Below are positions 1-10,948 of a stretch of 64,000 nt of DNA, piece by piece. Position 1 is the first letter of the stretch. Every line of letters begins with the position of its first letter. The position numbers and the translations under genes are program-made. Source of the stretch: Serratia liquefaciens (GTDB lineage Bacteria; Pseudomonadota; Gammaproteobacteria; Enterobacterales; Enterobacteriaceae); assembly GCA_012719855.1 (NCBI GenBank), contig JAAXZN010000036.1:1-64000 (forward strand), given 5' to 3'. The notes beneath the pieces are model-generated. The model was not told where the DNA came from. It made no database searches and saw nothing but the letters and a program-made list of their open reading frames with translations.

Positions 1-169
1 ACCGTTCGTGGTGAACAGCGTGTCGGCGTCGCGTGACGGTGCGGTGCTGAAAGCCAGTGCGGAAGTGGCGGTGAACAAGAACGCCACGCTGTCGCTGGGC
101 TATGGCGGGCTGCTGTCGCAAAACTACCAGGACAACAGCGTCAACGCCGGTTTTACCTGGAAGTTCTGA
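1..169 (+). CDS. Autotransporter beta-barrel protein, C-terminal end (partial)
   Basis: Only the last 55 codons are in the window, read in the frame that starts at base 2. The peptide alternates polar and hydrophobic residues (…VAVNKNATLSLGYGG…) and ends in GFTWKF followed by TGA. A terminal phenylalanine on an amphipathic strand is the usual C-terminal signature of outer-membrane beta-barrels recognised by the BAM complex, and the last strands look like the barrel of a type Va autotransporter. The passenger domain lies outside the window, so the function is unknown. A different outer-membrane barrel protein is possible. Confidence 0.7.
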   Translation, partial: PFVVNSVSASRDGAVLKASAEVAVNKNATLSLGYGGLLSQNYQDNSVNAGFTWKF

Positions 170-180
170 CGGGCGATAAA

Positions 181-208
181 AAGCGTGGCCAGATATTGGG
201 CCACGCTT
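181..208. terminator. Hairpin terminator between the autotransporter and the lipoprotein gene
   Basis: A perfect 10-bp inverted repeat (AAGCGTGGCC / GGCCACGCTT) with an 8-base loop. On the minus strand it is followed by a T run, so it can end the convergent lipoprotein transcript. It also sits just after the autotransporter stop codon and may serve both genes. Confidence 0.8.
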
Positions 209-235
209 AATCAATAGGGTGAAGATCAGGGGGTT

Positions 236-556
236 TTAAGAACAACGGAATGTCAGACGCGCAACGCCATTGATCAGCACATGCGAATCTGTTTCTAACT
301 TCACTTCTTTCATCCCTTTATTTTGCGCTTTACAGTAATCAGAGGCTTTTTTATTTGCTGCACCTTCCGCTCCCGAGATACGACCAGCAAAAGGAGCGGC
401 TTCAACCTCGGTGAAATAGTCGCCGTTCGGCAATGTTTTTACATCGGCTTGATAGGTGAGGCCCAAGCCATTAATTTGAGTTTTATCATTTTGCACTGCA
501 CATCCGCTGAGTATTGTGCTCGCGACAATGATGACTGGAATGATTATATTTTTCAT
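236..556 (-). CDS. Small putative lipoprotein of unknown function
   Basis: A 106-residue protein that starts with a lipoprotein signal: MKN, then a hydrophobic stretch, then the lipobox LSGC with the lipidated cysteine at residue 19. The mature part is polar and carries no domain that I recognise. Two further cysteines are visible, one in the middle (DYCKAQ) and one at the extreme C-terminus (RCS), and could form a disulfide in the periplasm. It is a single gene, convergent with the autotransporter and closed by the hairpin downstream. The export signal is clear; the function is not. Confidence 0.75.
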   Translation of the reverse strand: MKNIIIPVIIVASTILSGCAVQNDKTQINGLGLTYQADVKTLPNGDYFTEVEAAPFAGRISGAEGAANKKASDYCKAQNKGMKEVKLETDSHVLINGVARLTFRCS

Positions 557-784
557 GTTGTTAAATTCCCTTTATTGGTGTTGAGGGAGTAGTTTAAGCG
601 AGCCTTTATAAACAATAACCCAACGAATCATGATCGGTGATTTACCCGGTAAAGGAGCTTTTTTCTTGCCGAACGTCATATTTTAAAATGGGAAGATTGG
701 GGTTAACAACAACCACGAAGCGTGTCGGCAGTATCTGGGGTTTCGATGAGGAACGATATCGATTGGGGAGGGGAAGGAAGAAAG

Positions 785-812
785 TTCGGGAACGAATATT
801 TTCGCTCCCGAA
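785..812 (-). terminator. Terminator of the nba-type operon
   Basis: The inverted repeat TTCGGGA / TCCCGAA (7-bp stem, 14-base AT-rich loop) lies 9 bases beyond the nbaD stop codon on the minus strand. It is followed there by CTTTCTT. This matches the expected 3' end of the seven-gene operon. Confidence 0.7.
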
Positions 813-821
813 GCGTGGATA

Positions 822-2425
<1,604 letters not shown>

Positions 2426-2845
2426 TTATTTTTGGGGCTTATAAGCGATGGCCTTGATTTCAATTAACAAGTGCGGGTGGGGCAGTTGGTGTACCGCCAC
2501 GGTGGTGCGGGTTGGCCCGTCGTAGTCAAAATAGTCGGCATACACCGCGTTATAACCGGCAAAATCGTTCATATTGACGAGAAAAGCGCTGATCTCGACA
2601 ACATCATTCAGGTCGGCTCCGACGCTGCGCAGGATGTCGCGGATATTATCGAGCACTGCCCGAGTCTGTACGTCGATATCCAGACGGGTTGCGCCCATGG
2701 CATCGGCTTCGGCCCCGGCAATGCTGTTGTCCGGTAATCTGGCGCTGGTGCCGGAGACAAACAGAAAATCGCCGGCCCGTTTTACGTGTGGAAAGCGTCC
2801 ACGCGGGGTGGCTTTTCCTTTAACAACCACAGCCTGGTTACTCAT
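2426..2845 (-). CDS. nbaF: 2-aminomuconate deaminase, RidA family
   Basis: A 139-residue RidA/YjgF-fold protein that should hydrolyse 2-aminomuconate to 2-oxo-3-hexenedioate plus ammonia. The fold is recognised from [12 protein letters not shown] near the N-terminus, the central [13 protein letters not shown] helix and the C-terminal IEIKAIA strand. In typical RidA imine deaminases the stretch before the last strand reads ARLP with a catalytic arginine; here the matching position reads HQLP, so that arginine seems to be missing. This fits the separate aminomuconate-deaminase branch. Its start overlaps the end of the decarboxylase gene by 4 bases, which ties it to this pathway. Confidence 0.88.
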   Translation of the reverse strand: MSNQAVVVKGKATPRGRFPHVKRAGDFLFVSGTSARLPDNSIAGAEADAMGATRLDIDVQTRAVLDNIRDILRSVGADLNDVVEISAFLVNMNDFAGYNAVYADYFDYDGPTRTTVAVHQLPHPHLLIEIKAIAYKPQK

Positions 2846-3624
2846 GGCTCGCCCTCGGTATGAAATGCCGTTCGTCCAAAACCGGAAATATCGACGCTGA
2901 CGTGCAGCCCGGGGCGTAAAGCTTCTGCTGCGGTCGCCGCACCTGCGAGGATCACCGAGCCGGCAGGCAACACGCGTTCTTGTTTATGCAACAGACTGGC
3001 GATCTGCACCAGTGCGCGCAATGGATGCCCAAGAATAGCTGCGGTGCTGCCAACCTGCACCGGACGCCCATGAAAGTTCATCACCACACCCAGGTTATCG
3101 ATAGCCAGCTGCGGGTTCTGCAAGGCCCCTACGACAAATTTGGCGGATGAGCAGTTGTCGGCAATCACGTCTTCAAGGGTGAAGCGAAAATCGCGGTAGC
3201 GGGAATCGATAATCTCCAGCGCAGGGCATACCCCTTCAAGCACCCGGCTGGCTTCGGCCAGGGACAGCGGGCCATTGATCTCTTTGCCGGTGATAAAACA
3301 GAGTTCAGGTTCCACGCGCGGGTGGATCAACTCGTGCAGATCCAGCATTCCCCCTTCTTCAATCTGCATGGCATCGGTCAGTTCTCCCCAAATAAGATGG
3401 TCAACGCCCATTTGTTGCATTTTGGCACGGCTGGTGAAACCCAACTTCAGGCCGACGCGGCGCTCACCGCGCTGCTCGCGTAGCCGGATCCCTTCAGCCT
3501 GTACCCGATAGGCAGTGGGAAGATCCAGCGCAACCTGCCCGGTGAGCTGTGCCGTGGCTTTCTGGCTTAGCGTGGCCTGGTCCAACTGAGTGGCCAGTGC
3601 GGTAAGATCCATGACTTTGCTCAT
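2842..3624 (-). CDS. nbaG: 2-oxo-3-hexenedioate decarboxylase (4-oxalocrotonate decarboxylase)
   Basis: A member of the FAH-like hydratase/decarboxylase family (260 aa), the DmpH/XylI type. It removes CO2 from 2-oxo-3-hexenedioate to give 2-hydroxypenta-2,4-dienoate. Visible motifs are KLGFTS (60-65), the acidic metal-binding pair Glu105-x-Glu107 (VEPELCF) and EIIDSR with Glu137 and Asp140. It is paralogous to the hydratase gene at 5599-6411. The two are told apart by order, this one lying beside the aldolase and deaminase as in other 3-hydroxyanthranilate operons, and by closer resemblance to decarboxylases. It overlaps its neighbours by 4 bases on both sides. Confidence 0.88.
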   Translation of the reverse strand: MSKVMDLTALATQLDQATLSQKATAQLTGQVALDLPTAYRVQAEGIRLREQRGERRVGLKLGFTSRAKMQQMGVDHLIWGELTDAMQIEEGGMLDLHELIHPRVEPELCFITGKEINGPLSLAEASRVLEGVCPALEIIDSRYRDFRFTLEDVIADNCSSAKFVVGALQNPQLAIDNLGVVMNFHGRPVQVGSTAAILGHPLRALVQIASLLHKQERVLPAGSVILAGAATAAEALRPGLHVSVDISGFGRTAFHTEGEP

Positions 3625-4658
3625 GCGGTTTTCTCCTGCGGTCTGTTTCGCTGGGCCAGCAAATCCAGGGCGACGTCAACGATCATATCTTCCTGGCCGC
3701 CCACCATCCGGCGGCGGCCGATCTCCAGTAAGATATCGGCGGTTTTGAGCTGATACTGTTGTGCGGCCTTCTCGGCATGGCGCAGGAAGCTGGAGTAGAC
3801 ACCGGCATACCCCAGCGACAGGCTTTCACGATCGACGCGTACCGGGCGATCCTGCAATGGCCGTACCAGATCGTCTGCCGCATCCATCAGCTGCAGCAGA
3901 TCGCAACCGTGGTTCCAGCCCAGACGTTCGGCGGTGGCGATAAACACCTCAAGCGGCGCATTGCCGGCACCGGCACCCTGGCCGGCCAGCGAAGCATCGA
4001 CCCGCTGGCAACCTTCCTCCACCGCGACAATCGAGTTGGCGACGCCGAGCGATAAATTATGGTGAGCGTGCATGCCGATTTCCGTGTGTTCATCGAGCAC
4101 GTCGCGCAGCGCGCGGAAGCGATCGCGGATATCTTGCATCAGCATGGCTCCGCCAGAATCGACCACGTACACGCAGGTGGCCCCGTAGGACTCCATCAGT
4201 TTCGCCTGCTGTGCCAGATGCTTGGGTTCAGCCATGTGGGACATCATCAGAAAACCGACGGTATCCATCCCCAGTTCGCGCGCATAGCTGATGTGCTGGC
4301 GTGAGATGTCTGCCTCAATACAGTGAGTGGCGACGCGCACTACCCGTGCGCCAGCATCATAGGCATTACGTAAATCATGAACGGTGCCGATGCCGGGCAG
4401 CAGCAGCGTCGCAATCCGGGCATGGTTGACCGACTCTGCGGCAGCGGCAATCCACTCTACGTCGCTGTGTGCGCCGAAGCCGTAGTTGAAGCTGGAGCCG
4501 GATAGACCATCACCGTGGGCCACTTCAATCGAGTCCACGCCAGCGCGATCCAATGCGGCGGCGATTTGCCGCACCTGAGGCAATGAATAGCGGTGGCGTA
4601 CGGCATGGGAACCGTCACGCAAAGTGACATCGGAGATATAGAGTTTTTTCATCTTCAT
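3621..4658 (-). CDS. nbaI: 4-hydroxy-2-oxovalerate aldolase
   Basis: A DmpG/MhpE-type class II aldolase (345 aa) that splits 4-hydroxy-2-oxovalerate into pyruvate and acetaldehyde. The HMGL-like TIM barrel starts with the family signature TLRDGSHA (Arg14, Asp15) and carries the metal-binding His197-x-His199 in HAHHN. The C-terminal helical domain expected for contact with the partner dehydrogenase is present. The ATG at 4658 overlaps the stop of the acylating dehydrogenase gene by 4 bases, as usual for this pair, whose products form a complex that channels acetaldehyde. Confidence 0.95.
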   Translation of the reverse strand: MKMKKLYISDVTLRDGSHAVRHRYSLPQVRQIAAALDRAGVDSIEVAHGDGLSGSSFNYGFGAHSDVEWIAAAAESVNHARIATLLLPGIGTVHDLRNAYDAGARVVRVATHCIEADISRQHISYARELGMDTVGFLMMSHMAEPKHLAQQAKLMESYGATCVYVVDSGGAMLMQDIRDRFRALRDVLDEHTEIGMHAHHNLSLGVANSIVAVEEGCQRVDASLAGQGAGAGNAPLEVFIATAERLGWNHGCDLLQLMDAADDLVRPLQDRPVRVDRESLSLGYAGVYSSFLRHAEKAAQQYQLKTADILLEIGRRRMVGGQEDMIVDVALDLLAQRNRPQEKTA

Positions 4659-5602
4659 GCTCCCTGACCCTGCAGCAAACGCCTTGCGATATGCTCACCG
4701 CAGGCCAGTGCGGCTGACGTCATGATATCGAGGTTGCCGGCATAGGCCGGTAAATAGTGGGCGGCCCCTTCCACCTCCAGGAAGATGGACACTTTCAGGC
4801 CTCCTTGCGGGCCCAAATCCGGATAAAGATGCGCGTCGACCGGGGCTATGGTTTCAAACTGGACTTCCTGCTTCAGGCGATAGCCGGGTACGTAATCTTG
4901 CACTTTGGCCACCATGGCAACGACCGCGTCGGTAATCGCTTGGCGATCGCTCGGTGGTGTCAGGCAGAAAACGGTATCACGCATCATCAAGGGCGGTTCG
5001 GCCGGGTTGAGGATAATGATGGCCTTGCCCCGCCTTGCGCCGCCTACACTTTGCAATGCCAGCGCGGTGGTTTCGGTAAATTCGTCGATGTTCGCGCGAG
5101 TGCCGGGCCCCGCAGAACGGCTGGAGACCGAAGCGACAATTTCGGCATAGTAAACGTCGGTGACGCCGGCGACGGCGGCCACCATCGGAATGGTGGCCTG
5201 TCCGCCACAGGTGACCATGTTCAGGTTTGGCGCATCGCTCTGGGTTGCCAGGTTTACCACCGGCACCACGTAGGGCCCGATGGCTGCCGGGGTCAGGTCG
5301 ATCACCCGAACGCCATGCTGTTGCAGCAGTTTATTGTGGTGCGCGTGCGCCCCGGCCGAGGTGGCGTCAAAAACCACTTTGATTTCGCTGAAGTCTGGCA
5401 GCGCGAGCAGGCCATCAATGCCTTCAGGCGTCGTCGCCACGCCCAGCCGATTCGCCCGCGCCAATCCATCGGAAGCAGGATCGATTCCGACCATCGCGGC
5501 CATTTTCAGGTACCGGCCCTGGCGCAGGATCTTGATCATCAGATCGGTGCCGATATTGCCCGAACCGATGATTGCAGCAGCAATTTGCGCTGGGTTGCTC
5601 AT
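4655..5602 (-). CDS. nbaJ: Acetaldehyde dehydrogenase (acetylating)
   Basis: A DmpF/MhpF-type enzyme (315 aa) that converts acetaldehyde, CoA and NAD+ into acetyl-CoA. The N-terminal Rossmann fold shows GSGNIGTD (13-20). The catalytic cysteine is Cys132 in VTCGGQAT. It is the partner of the adjacent aldolase and takes the toxic aldehyde directly. It overlaps the genes before and after it by 4 bases. Length and motifs are those of the family; nothing odd is seen. Confidence 0.95.
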   Translation of the reverse strand: MSNPAQIAAAIIGSGNIGTDLMIKILRQGRYLKMAAMVGIDPASDGLARANRLGVATTPEGIDGLLALPDFSEIKVVFDATSAGAHAHHNKLLQQHGVRVIDLTPAAIGPYVVPVVNLATQSDAPNLNMVTCGGQATIPMVAAVAGVTDVYYAEIVASVSSRSAGPGTRANIDEFTETTALALQSVGGARRGKAIIILNPAEPPLMMRDTVFCLTPPSDRQAITDAVVAMVAKVQDYVPGYRLKQEVQFETIAPVDAHLYPDLGPQGGLKVSIFLEVEGAAHYLPAYAGNLDIMTSAALACGEHIARRLLQGQGA

Positions 5603-6411
5603 TGATCACCTCCTGTAGCAGAGGCGAAGCGGGTGCTAACCTGACCGAGGCCCTCAATGCGGGCGCTAAACACATCCCCGGCGCAGGCCGCGACCATTGG
5701 CCCCAGCGCGCCAGTGAGGATGATATCGCCGGCTCGCAGGGCGTTACCGCGTTGCGCCAGCGTGTCTGCCAACCACAAGGCGGCAAGCAGCGGATTGCCC
5801 AGACAGGCCGCTCCGGCGCCCACCGAAACCGGTTCGCCCGCGCGCTCCAGCACCATGCCACAGCCCAGCAGATCGACGTCCTTCAACTGCACCGGGCGGT
5901 TGCCCAGCACGAACAGGCCGCAGGAGGCGTTGTCGGCAATGGTATCTGCCAGTGAGATATCCCAGCCGGCGATGCGGCTATCAACCACTTCGAGAGCGGG
6001 CAGCAGATAGGCGGTGGCGCGGATCAGATCGGCGAGCGTGTTTTTTTCATGGGGAAGATCCTGTTCAAGTACCAAGGCGATTTCGGCTTCCACCTTGGGC
6101 TGAATCAGCCGTCCGGCGGCAATCTCTTCACCGTCACACAGCGCCATGTCGGCGAACAGCTGGCCGAAATCCGGTTGATTGACCCCCAGCTGGCGTTGTA
6201 CCGCCGCCGACGTCAGCCCGATTTTGCTGCCCACCGGCCGCTGTCCCTTTTGGATCCGCTCCTGGTTATTGAACCGCTGTACGGCATAGGCGGCATCGAT
6301 ATCCTGAGAACCCACCAGGTGGCGAACCGGCGCGCAGGGGCGGCCACTCTCGGCGGCCAGTCTGAGCATTTTGGCCGCTTCATGGTGTTCAGGCTTCAGT
6401 GAATTTGACAC
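5599..6411 (-). CDS. nbaH: 2-oxopent-4-enoate hydratase
   Basis: A FAH-family hydratase (270 aa, DmpE/MhpD type) that adds water to 2-hydroxypenta-2,4-dienoate, giving 4-hydroxy-2-oxovalerate. Motifs: GSKIGLTS (61-68), the metal pair Glu108-x-Glu110 (KVEAEIA) and EVVDSR (Glu141, Asp144). It is the first gene of the minus-strand operon, so the promoter and the LysR-type operator lie in the 254 bases between it and the regulator. It is similar to the decarboxylase at 2842-3624; the roles of the two could in principle be swapped, but sequence and order favour this one as the hydratase. Confidence 0.88.
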   Translation of the reverse strand: MSNSLKPEHHEAAKMLRLAAESGRPCAPVRHLVGSQDIDAAYAVQRFNNQERIQKGQRPVGSKIGLTSAAVQRQLGVNQPDFGQLFADMALCDGEEIAAGRLIQPKVEAEIALVLEQDLPHEKNTLADLIRATAYLLPALEVVDSRIAGWDISLADTIADNASCGLFVLGNRPVQLKDVDLLGCGMVLERAGEPVSVGAGAACLGNPLLAALWLADTLAQRGNALRAGDIILTGALGPMVAACAGDVFSARIEGLGQVSTRFASATGGDQ

Positions 6412-6665
6412 ATGACTCTCCTGTAATGCGCCACGCCTGGACGTGGCCGTTTTCCCTGCGGTTGGTTATTGCCGTGATCCATGCCCTTGAAGAAAGGGAG
6501 CTTTGGAGAACAGGATTTAGCCAGCCGGCGAGAGTGGATACAGGGCAGTCTAATCAGATGGCCAATAAGCGAAAATGAATAAAGCGGCTTTTGCTATTCC
6601 CTAAAGTTATGCCATAGTCGCCAGACAAGGCGCCTGGCCCAGACGATTTTTGGGAGTAAACGACC
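6412..6665. promoter_or_regulatory. Divergent control region between nbaH operon and LysR gene
   Basis: A perfect palindrome GAATA-N13-TATTC at 6577-6599 fits the LysR-type T-N11-A rule. It lies inside a longer element (6571-6600) that recurs inverted upstream of nbaE. On the minus strand a -10-like TAGACT (complement of 6547-6552) lies about 25 bases downstream of the palindrome, the usual position for activation by a LysR protein. On the plus strand TTGCTA (6591-6596) and CATAGT (6613-6618), 16 bases apart, could be the regulator's own promoter; its -35 box overlaps the palindrome, which would allow autorepression. The boxes are inferred by eye. Confidence 0.6.
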
Positions 6666-7655
6666 ATGAATGAACGTTCCCCTTTTAACGTTAGCGATAT
6701 GATCCTGAACCGACTCAAGCTGCGTCCGCTGCTGATTTTTGACCGGGTATTACGCAATCAGTCGATTGCTCGTGCGGCTCGTGAGCTGAATCTGACCCAG
6801 CCCGCAGTGACCAAAGCGATCCGCGAACTGGAACAACAGCTGGATACCCTGCTGTTCGATCGCAATAACCGGGGCGTGACCCCAACGGACTGCGGTGTGC
6901 TGCTGGGAGAACGGGTTAAGTCGGTGATTGCCGAGCTGCGCTACCTGACCGATGAACTGAACACCTTTAAGGGCGGCGTTGTCGGGCATGTCGTGGTGGG
7001 AACGCAGATCTCGGCCAGCGCCAGTTTGTTGCCGCGCGCTATCTTGTTGCTGAAAGAGCGGGCACCCAAAATTTTAGTCAGCGTACGGGAAGGGCCGCAG
7101 GACTACTTATTTCCTGCGTTAGCGACCGGTGAGCTGGATGTGGTGGTGGGGCGTTTGCCCGAACCCGATGCACCTCTGACTGGCCGAATGGCGCTGAGTC
7201 ACCGGGCGTTATATTGCAACAGCCTTTGCGTGGTGGCCGGCAGCCGCCATCCGCTGGTGCAAGAAGCCAATCTTAACCTGCAACACCTTGCACCCTGGCC
7301 GTGGATCCTGCCGCCGCTCGACTCGCCGGCCCGGCGCGTCGCCGATCAATTCTTCAAAGAGTCCGGGCTGCCGGCCCCTGAAAATATCGTGGAGTCATTG
7401 TCGCTGCTGACCAACGTCAACCTGCTGGTGGATTCTTCATTCCTTGGCCTGATGCCGACTGCTGCGGCGCGGCGCTTTATTGCGGCCGGCCTGTTGTTCC
7501 AACTGCCGCTTGGCGACGTGGGCCCCTCCACCGAGGTCGGGTTTTCCATCCGTGAAGATAAGCCTTTGACGCCGGCGAGCCGGCAACTGATTGAATGCCT
7601 GAAATTGGCGGTTCAGGAAGACAATACGTTACCTGGCTATAACCAAACGGCATAG
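6666..7655 (+). CDS. LysR-family regulator of the 3-hydroxyanthranilate locus
   Basis: A LysR-type transcription regulator of 329 aa. The N-terminal winged helix-turn-helix reads IARAARELNLTQPAVTKAI (about residues 35-53), followed by the linker helix and a two-lobe effector domain. It lies divergent to the nbaHJIGFCD operon and 150 bases before nbaE, so it almost certainly controls both. The inducer is probably 3-hydroxyanthranilate or a pathway intermediate; this is inferred. A copy of the putative operator overlaps its own stop codon. It plays the part of NbaR, but I have not assigned that symbol because NbaR similarity cannot be checked here. Confidence 0.9.
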   Translation: MNERSPFNVSDMILNRLKLRPLLIFDRVLRNQSIARAARELNLTQPAVTKAIRELEQQLDTLLFDRNNRGVTPTDCGVLLGERVKSVIAELRYLTDELNTFKGGVVGHVVVGTQISASASLLPRAILLLKERAPKILVSVREGPQDYLFPALATGELDVVVGRLPEPDAPLTGRMALSHRALYCNSLCVVAGSRHPLVQEANLNLQHLAPWPWILPPLDSPARRVADQFFKESGLPAPENIVESLSLLTNVNLLVDSSFLGLMPTAAARRFIAAGLLFQLPLGDVGPSTEVGFSIREDKPLTPASRQLIECLKLAVQEDNTLPGYNQTA

Positions 7656-7704
7656 CAAAGCCCGCTTTATTCATTTTCACCTTATTTCTACGGCTCCCTA
7701 CACT
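7652..7704 (+). promoter_or_regulatory. Second copy of the LysR operator and nbaE promoter
   Basis: Bases 7652-7678 are the reverse complement of the element at 6571-6600 with only about one insertion/deletion, including GCTTTATTC and ATTTTC. They overlap the regulator's TAG stop. A -10-like TACACT follows at 7699-7704. Relative to transcription, the element has the same orientation and almost the same spacing as in front of nbaH. Confidence 0.6.
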
Positions 7705-7805
7705 GCGTAACGATACCCGGCCGAAGCTCCCCGCCAACGGCGTTGCTTTCAGACGCCAATGGCAGGCTTCTTCGTGCCGCTTTGTGACTCAGGAGGAACA
7801 GTGCC

Positions 7806-9278
7806 GTGGCAATTTATCAATCCGCGCCGGATTTACCCTTGTATATCGACGGTCAGTTTGTCGATGGGATCCGACAGTTCGACAATATCAGCCCCGTTGA
7901 TGGGCATCTCGTTTCGCGCGTTGCCGAAGCGGGGGAAGCGCAGGTCGCGGCAGCGGTTAAGGCCGCTCATGCCGCACTCTCAGGGCCCTGGGGGCAACTG
8001 AGCGTGCCGGAACGTGTTGCGCTATTGCACCGGGTAGCCGAGGGTATCGAAGCCCGTTTTGACGAATTTGTCGCGGCAGAAGTGGCGGACACAGGGCGCC
8101 CCGAGAGTCTGGCGCGTACGCTGGACGTTCCCCGAGCCATTGCCAACTTCCGCACTTTCGCCGATCTGGCCGCAACCGCGGTCAATGAATGCTGCGAAAC
8201 GCCACAGGCCGATGGCGGCCTGCTGTTCAACTATACGGTCCGCAAACCGCTTGGGGTGGTGGCCGTGATTTCTCCCTGGAACCTGCCGTTGCTGCTGCTG
8301 ACCTGGAAGCTCGGGCCGGCGTTGGCGATGGGTAACACCGTGGTGTGCAAACCGTCGGAAGAAACCCCCTCTTCGGCAACGCTGCTGGCGCAAGTGATGC
8401 ATGAGGCCGGTTTGCCTGCCGGGGTCTTTAATCTGATCCACGGTTTTGGGCCGGGTTCTGCGGGGGAGTACCTTACCCGCCAGCCAGAGATTGCTGCCGT
8501 TTCCTTCACCGGTGAGTCTCGTACGGGCAGCGCCATCATGAAAGCGGTGGCGGATGGCGTAAAAGAAGTCTCTTTCGAATTGGGCGGCAAAAATGCCGCG
8601 GTGGTGTTTGCCGATGCTGACTTTGAGGCGGCGGTTGCTGGCGTGGCGCGTTCTTCGTTTTTCAATACCGGGCAGGTGTGTTTGTGCTCTGAGCGGGTTT
8701 ATGTGGAACGCCCGATCTTCGAGCGTTTCGTCGCGGCATTAAAAGAACGGGCCGAAGCCTTGAAAATAGGCTATCCCGATGAAGAGGGCGTGGATCTCGG
8801 CCCACTGGTGTCGCAAAAGCACCGGGATAAAGTGCTTTCCTACTTCGCGCTGGCGCGTAGCGAAGGAGCAAACCTGATTACCGGGGGAGAAGTGCCGGTA
8901 TTCGGTGATGAACGCGATAACGGCTCCTGGATCCGCCCAACCATTTGGACCGGGCTGGACGACGACGCACGCTGCGTGCGCGAAGAGATTTTTGGACCGG
9001 TATGTCACATATCGCCTTTCGATAACGAAGAGGAAGTGCTGGCGCGGGTCAACGACAGCCAATATGGCCTGGCGTGCGCGTTGTGGACCAGCCAGGTAGG
9101 GCGAGCGCATCGTCTGGCAAGGCGTATCCACACCGGTATTGTCTGGGTCAACAGTTGGTATGCCCGCGATCTGCGTACCCCGTTTGGCGGCAGCAAACTT
9201 TCCGGTATGGGTCGCGAGGGTGGCCGCCACTCTTTGGATTTTTACTCTGAAATCAGCAATGTCTGCATAAAACTATAA
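7806..9278 (+). CDS. nbaE: 2-aminomuconate-6-semialdehyde dehydrogenase
   Basis: An aldehyde dehydrogenase of 490 aa that oxidises 2-aminomuconate semialdehyde to 2-aminomuconate with NAD+. Catalytic residues are in place: Asn159 (SPWNLP), Glu258 (FELGGKN) and the nucleophile Cys292 in NTGQVCLCSER. The motif CLCSER resembles the hydroxymuconate/aminomuconate semialdehyde subgroup. The GTG at 7806 is chosen because AGGAGGAA lies 7 bases before it. It fills the only step missing from the minus-strand operon (between NbaD and NbaF), so the two divergent units together make one pathway. Confidence 0.92.
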   Translation: MAIYQSAPDLPLYIDGQFVDGIRQFDNISPVDGHLVSRVAEAGEAQVAAAVKAAHAALSGPWGQLSVPERVALLHRVAEGIEARFDEFVAAEVADTGRPESLARTLDVPRAIANFRTFADLAATAVNECCETPQADGGLLFNYTVRKPLGVVAVISPWNLPLLLLTWKLGPALAMGNTVVCKPSEETPSSATLLAQVMHEAGLPAGVFNLIHGFGPGSAGEYLTRQPEIAAVSFTGESRTGSAIMKAVADGVKEVSFELGGKNAAVVFADADFEAAVAGVARSSFFNTGQVCLCSERVYVERPIFERFVAALKERAEALKIGYPDEEGVDLGPLVSQKHRDKVLSYFALARSEGANLITGGEVPVFGDERDNGSWIRPTIWTGLDDDARCVREEIFGPVCHISPFDNEEEVLARVNDSQYGLACALWTSQVGRAHRLARRIHTGIVWVNSWYARDLRTPFGGSKLSGMGREGGRHSLDFYSEISNVCIKL

Positions 9279-9351
9279 TCGCTCACCGGCTGCCGCCAGC
9301 CCGTGGCAGCCCGCAGAGTCCCCCCCTCTTCGCTGACAGGAGCCTGACCTC

Positions 9352-10716
9352 ATGTCTCATTCCCCACCTCTGGATATTGAAAGCTTCATCGATAGCGCGG
9401 GGTTTTCCCCGTTCCAATGGCTACTGCTGCTGCTGTGTTTTTTGGTGATTTTCATGGACGGTTACGATATGGCCGCGATTGCCTACGTGGCTCCTTCACT
9501 GCTGGACGAATGGGGAGGGCAGAAGGCCGAACTGGGGCCGGCCATGAGCGCGGCGTTGTTTGGTTTGGCTTTTGGTTCGCTGCTGTCGGGGCCGCTGGCG
9601 GATCGGGTTGGCCGCAAACCGGCGGTGATCTATTCCGTATTGCTGTTTGGGGTGTTCAGTCTGGCTACCGCCTGGTCATCTTCGATAGGGTCGTTGACCC
9701 TGCTGCGTTTTATCACCGGATTAGGGTTAGGGGCTGCGATGCCCAATAGCATCACGCTGCTGTCCGAATATTGCCCCAGCAAACGGCGCACCATGATAGT
9801 CAGTGCCATGCTTTGCGGCTTCCCGCTGGGCGCAGCTGTAGGTGGCCTGCTGGCCGGTTACCTTATCCCTTCATTTGGCTGGCGTTCGGTGCTGGTGGTG
9901 GGGGGCGTCGTGCCTATCCTGCTGTGCGTAGTCTTGCCCTGGTTACTGCCGGAATCGGTGCGTTATATGGTACTTAAGGGCTATCCCAGCGCCCGTATTC
10001 GCGCCATCCTGCGGCGTATAAAGAAGGAAGGCGTCGAGCGGGCAGAGCAGTTCGTGATTGCGGACAAAATTGCCGACGGACACTCCGCGATCCGCGCCAT
10101 TTTGAGCTCTCCTCATCGCACTATCACCGGCTTGCTGTGGCTTAGCTGTTTTATGAGCATGCTGGTGTTTTATATGATTGTTAGCTGGATGCCCCTGTTG
10201 CTAAAAGAGGCGGGGCTGTCGGTGCTGCAATTTTCCCATATCAGCGCGCTGTTCCCGTTAGGCGGTGGCGTGGGATCCATACTGATCGGTTGGGTGATGG
10301 ACCGCCGTGAACCCAATAAAGTATTGGCTTTGACCTATCTGATTGCCGGGTTATTGGCCTATGGCGTAGGGTTGGCGGTTGGTAACGTCACCCATACTCT
10401 GCTGTTGGGTTCACTGGTGTTCTTTATGGGGTTTGTTTCTGGTGGCGGGCAGTCTGCACTGGCGTCGCTGGCCGCTTCGTATTATCCCACCGGTTGCCGA
10501 GCTACCGGGGTGGGCAGCATGTATGGCGTGGGGCGTTTTGGTGCCATATCCGGCGTGCTCGCCGGCGCTGAACTGTTGCGTCATCAGTACCCTGCGGCGA
10601 CCATTTTCAGCCTGTTGCTGATCCCGGCCTGGTTGGTTTGCCTGGCGCTAATGCTGAAGTATTTCAGCGGGCGGCGGCGAGAGCCACTGTTGGCTCGTTT
10701 GCAGGATAAACACTGA
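9352..10716 (+). CDS. Aromatic acid:H+ symporter, MFS superfamily (AAHS type)
   Basis: A 454-residue, 12-helix transporter of the aromatic acid/H+ symporter family (PcaK, BenK, MucK). Diagnostic motifs are MDGYDMAAIAYVAPSL in helix 1, the loop 2-3 motif GPLADRVGRKP and the acidic N-terminal tail. The start follows AGGAGC by about 8 bases. Located 73 bases behind nbaE on the same strand, it is probably cotranscribed and imports the pathway substrate, most likely 3-hydroxyanthranilate or a related aminobenzoate. The substrate is inferred from context only. Confidence 0.88.
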   Translation: MSHSPPLDIESFIDSAGFSPFQWLLLLLCFLVIFMDGYDMAAIAYVAPSLLDEWGGQKAELGPAMSAALFGLAFGSLLSGPLADRVGRKPAVIYSVLLFGVFSLATAWSSSIGSLTLLRFITGLGLGAAMPNSITLLSEYCPSKRRTMIVSAMLCGFPLGAAVGGLLAGYLIPSFGWRSVLVVGGVVPILLCVVLPWLLPESVRYMVLKGYPSARIRAILRRIKKEGVERAEQFVIADKIADGHSAIRAILSSPHRTITGLLWLSCFMSMLVFYMIVSWMPLLLKEAGLSVLQFSHISALFPLGGGVGSILIGWVMDRREPNKVLALTYLIAGLLAYGVGLAVGNVTHTLLLGSLVFFMGFVSGGGQSALASLAASYYPTGCRATGVGSMYGVGRFGAISGVLAGAELLRHQYPAATIFSLLLIPAWLVCLALMLKYFSGRRREPLLARLQDKH

Positions 10717-10835
10717 ATACGGCGTCTACGATTGACGAACGGCATCGCTCAACTGTCTTCCTGTTCCACCATTGCGGGAACTGCGGGACCGGGTTGATTC
10801 GCTTATCTGCATCCTGAAGAAATAATTCGGGATTG

Positions 10836-10864
10836 AAGCCCTGGCTGTGCGCTGGGGCTTTGGT
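10836..10864 (+). terminator. Possible terminator after the aromatic transporter gene
   Basis: AAGCCC and GGGCTT flank a 13-base segment and are followed by TGGTTT. The stem is short and the T-tract is broken, so termination here is likely but weak. The rest of the 230 bases after the transporter gene shows no recognisable element. Confidence 0.4.
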
Positions 10865-10948
10865 TTATGTGATCCGATCGGTGAACAATTGAGCTTTTGT
10901 TTATGCTGCAGCGTTAAAATACAGCCAAATGCCCATTAGGATCTCACC

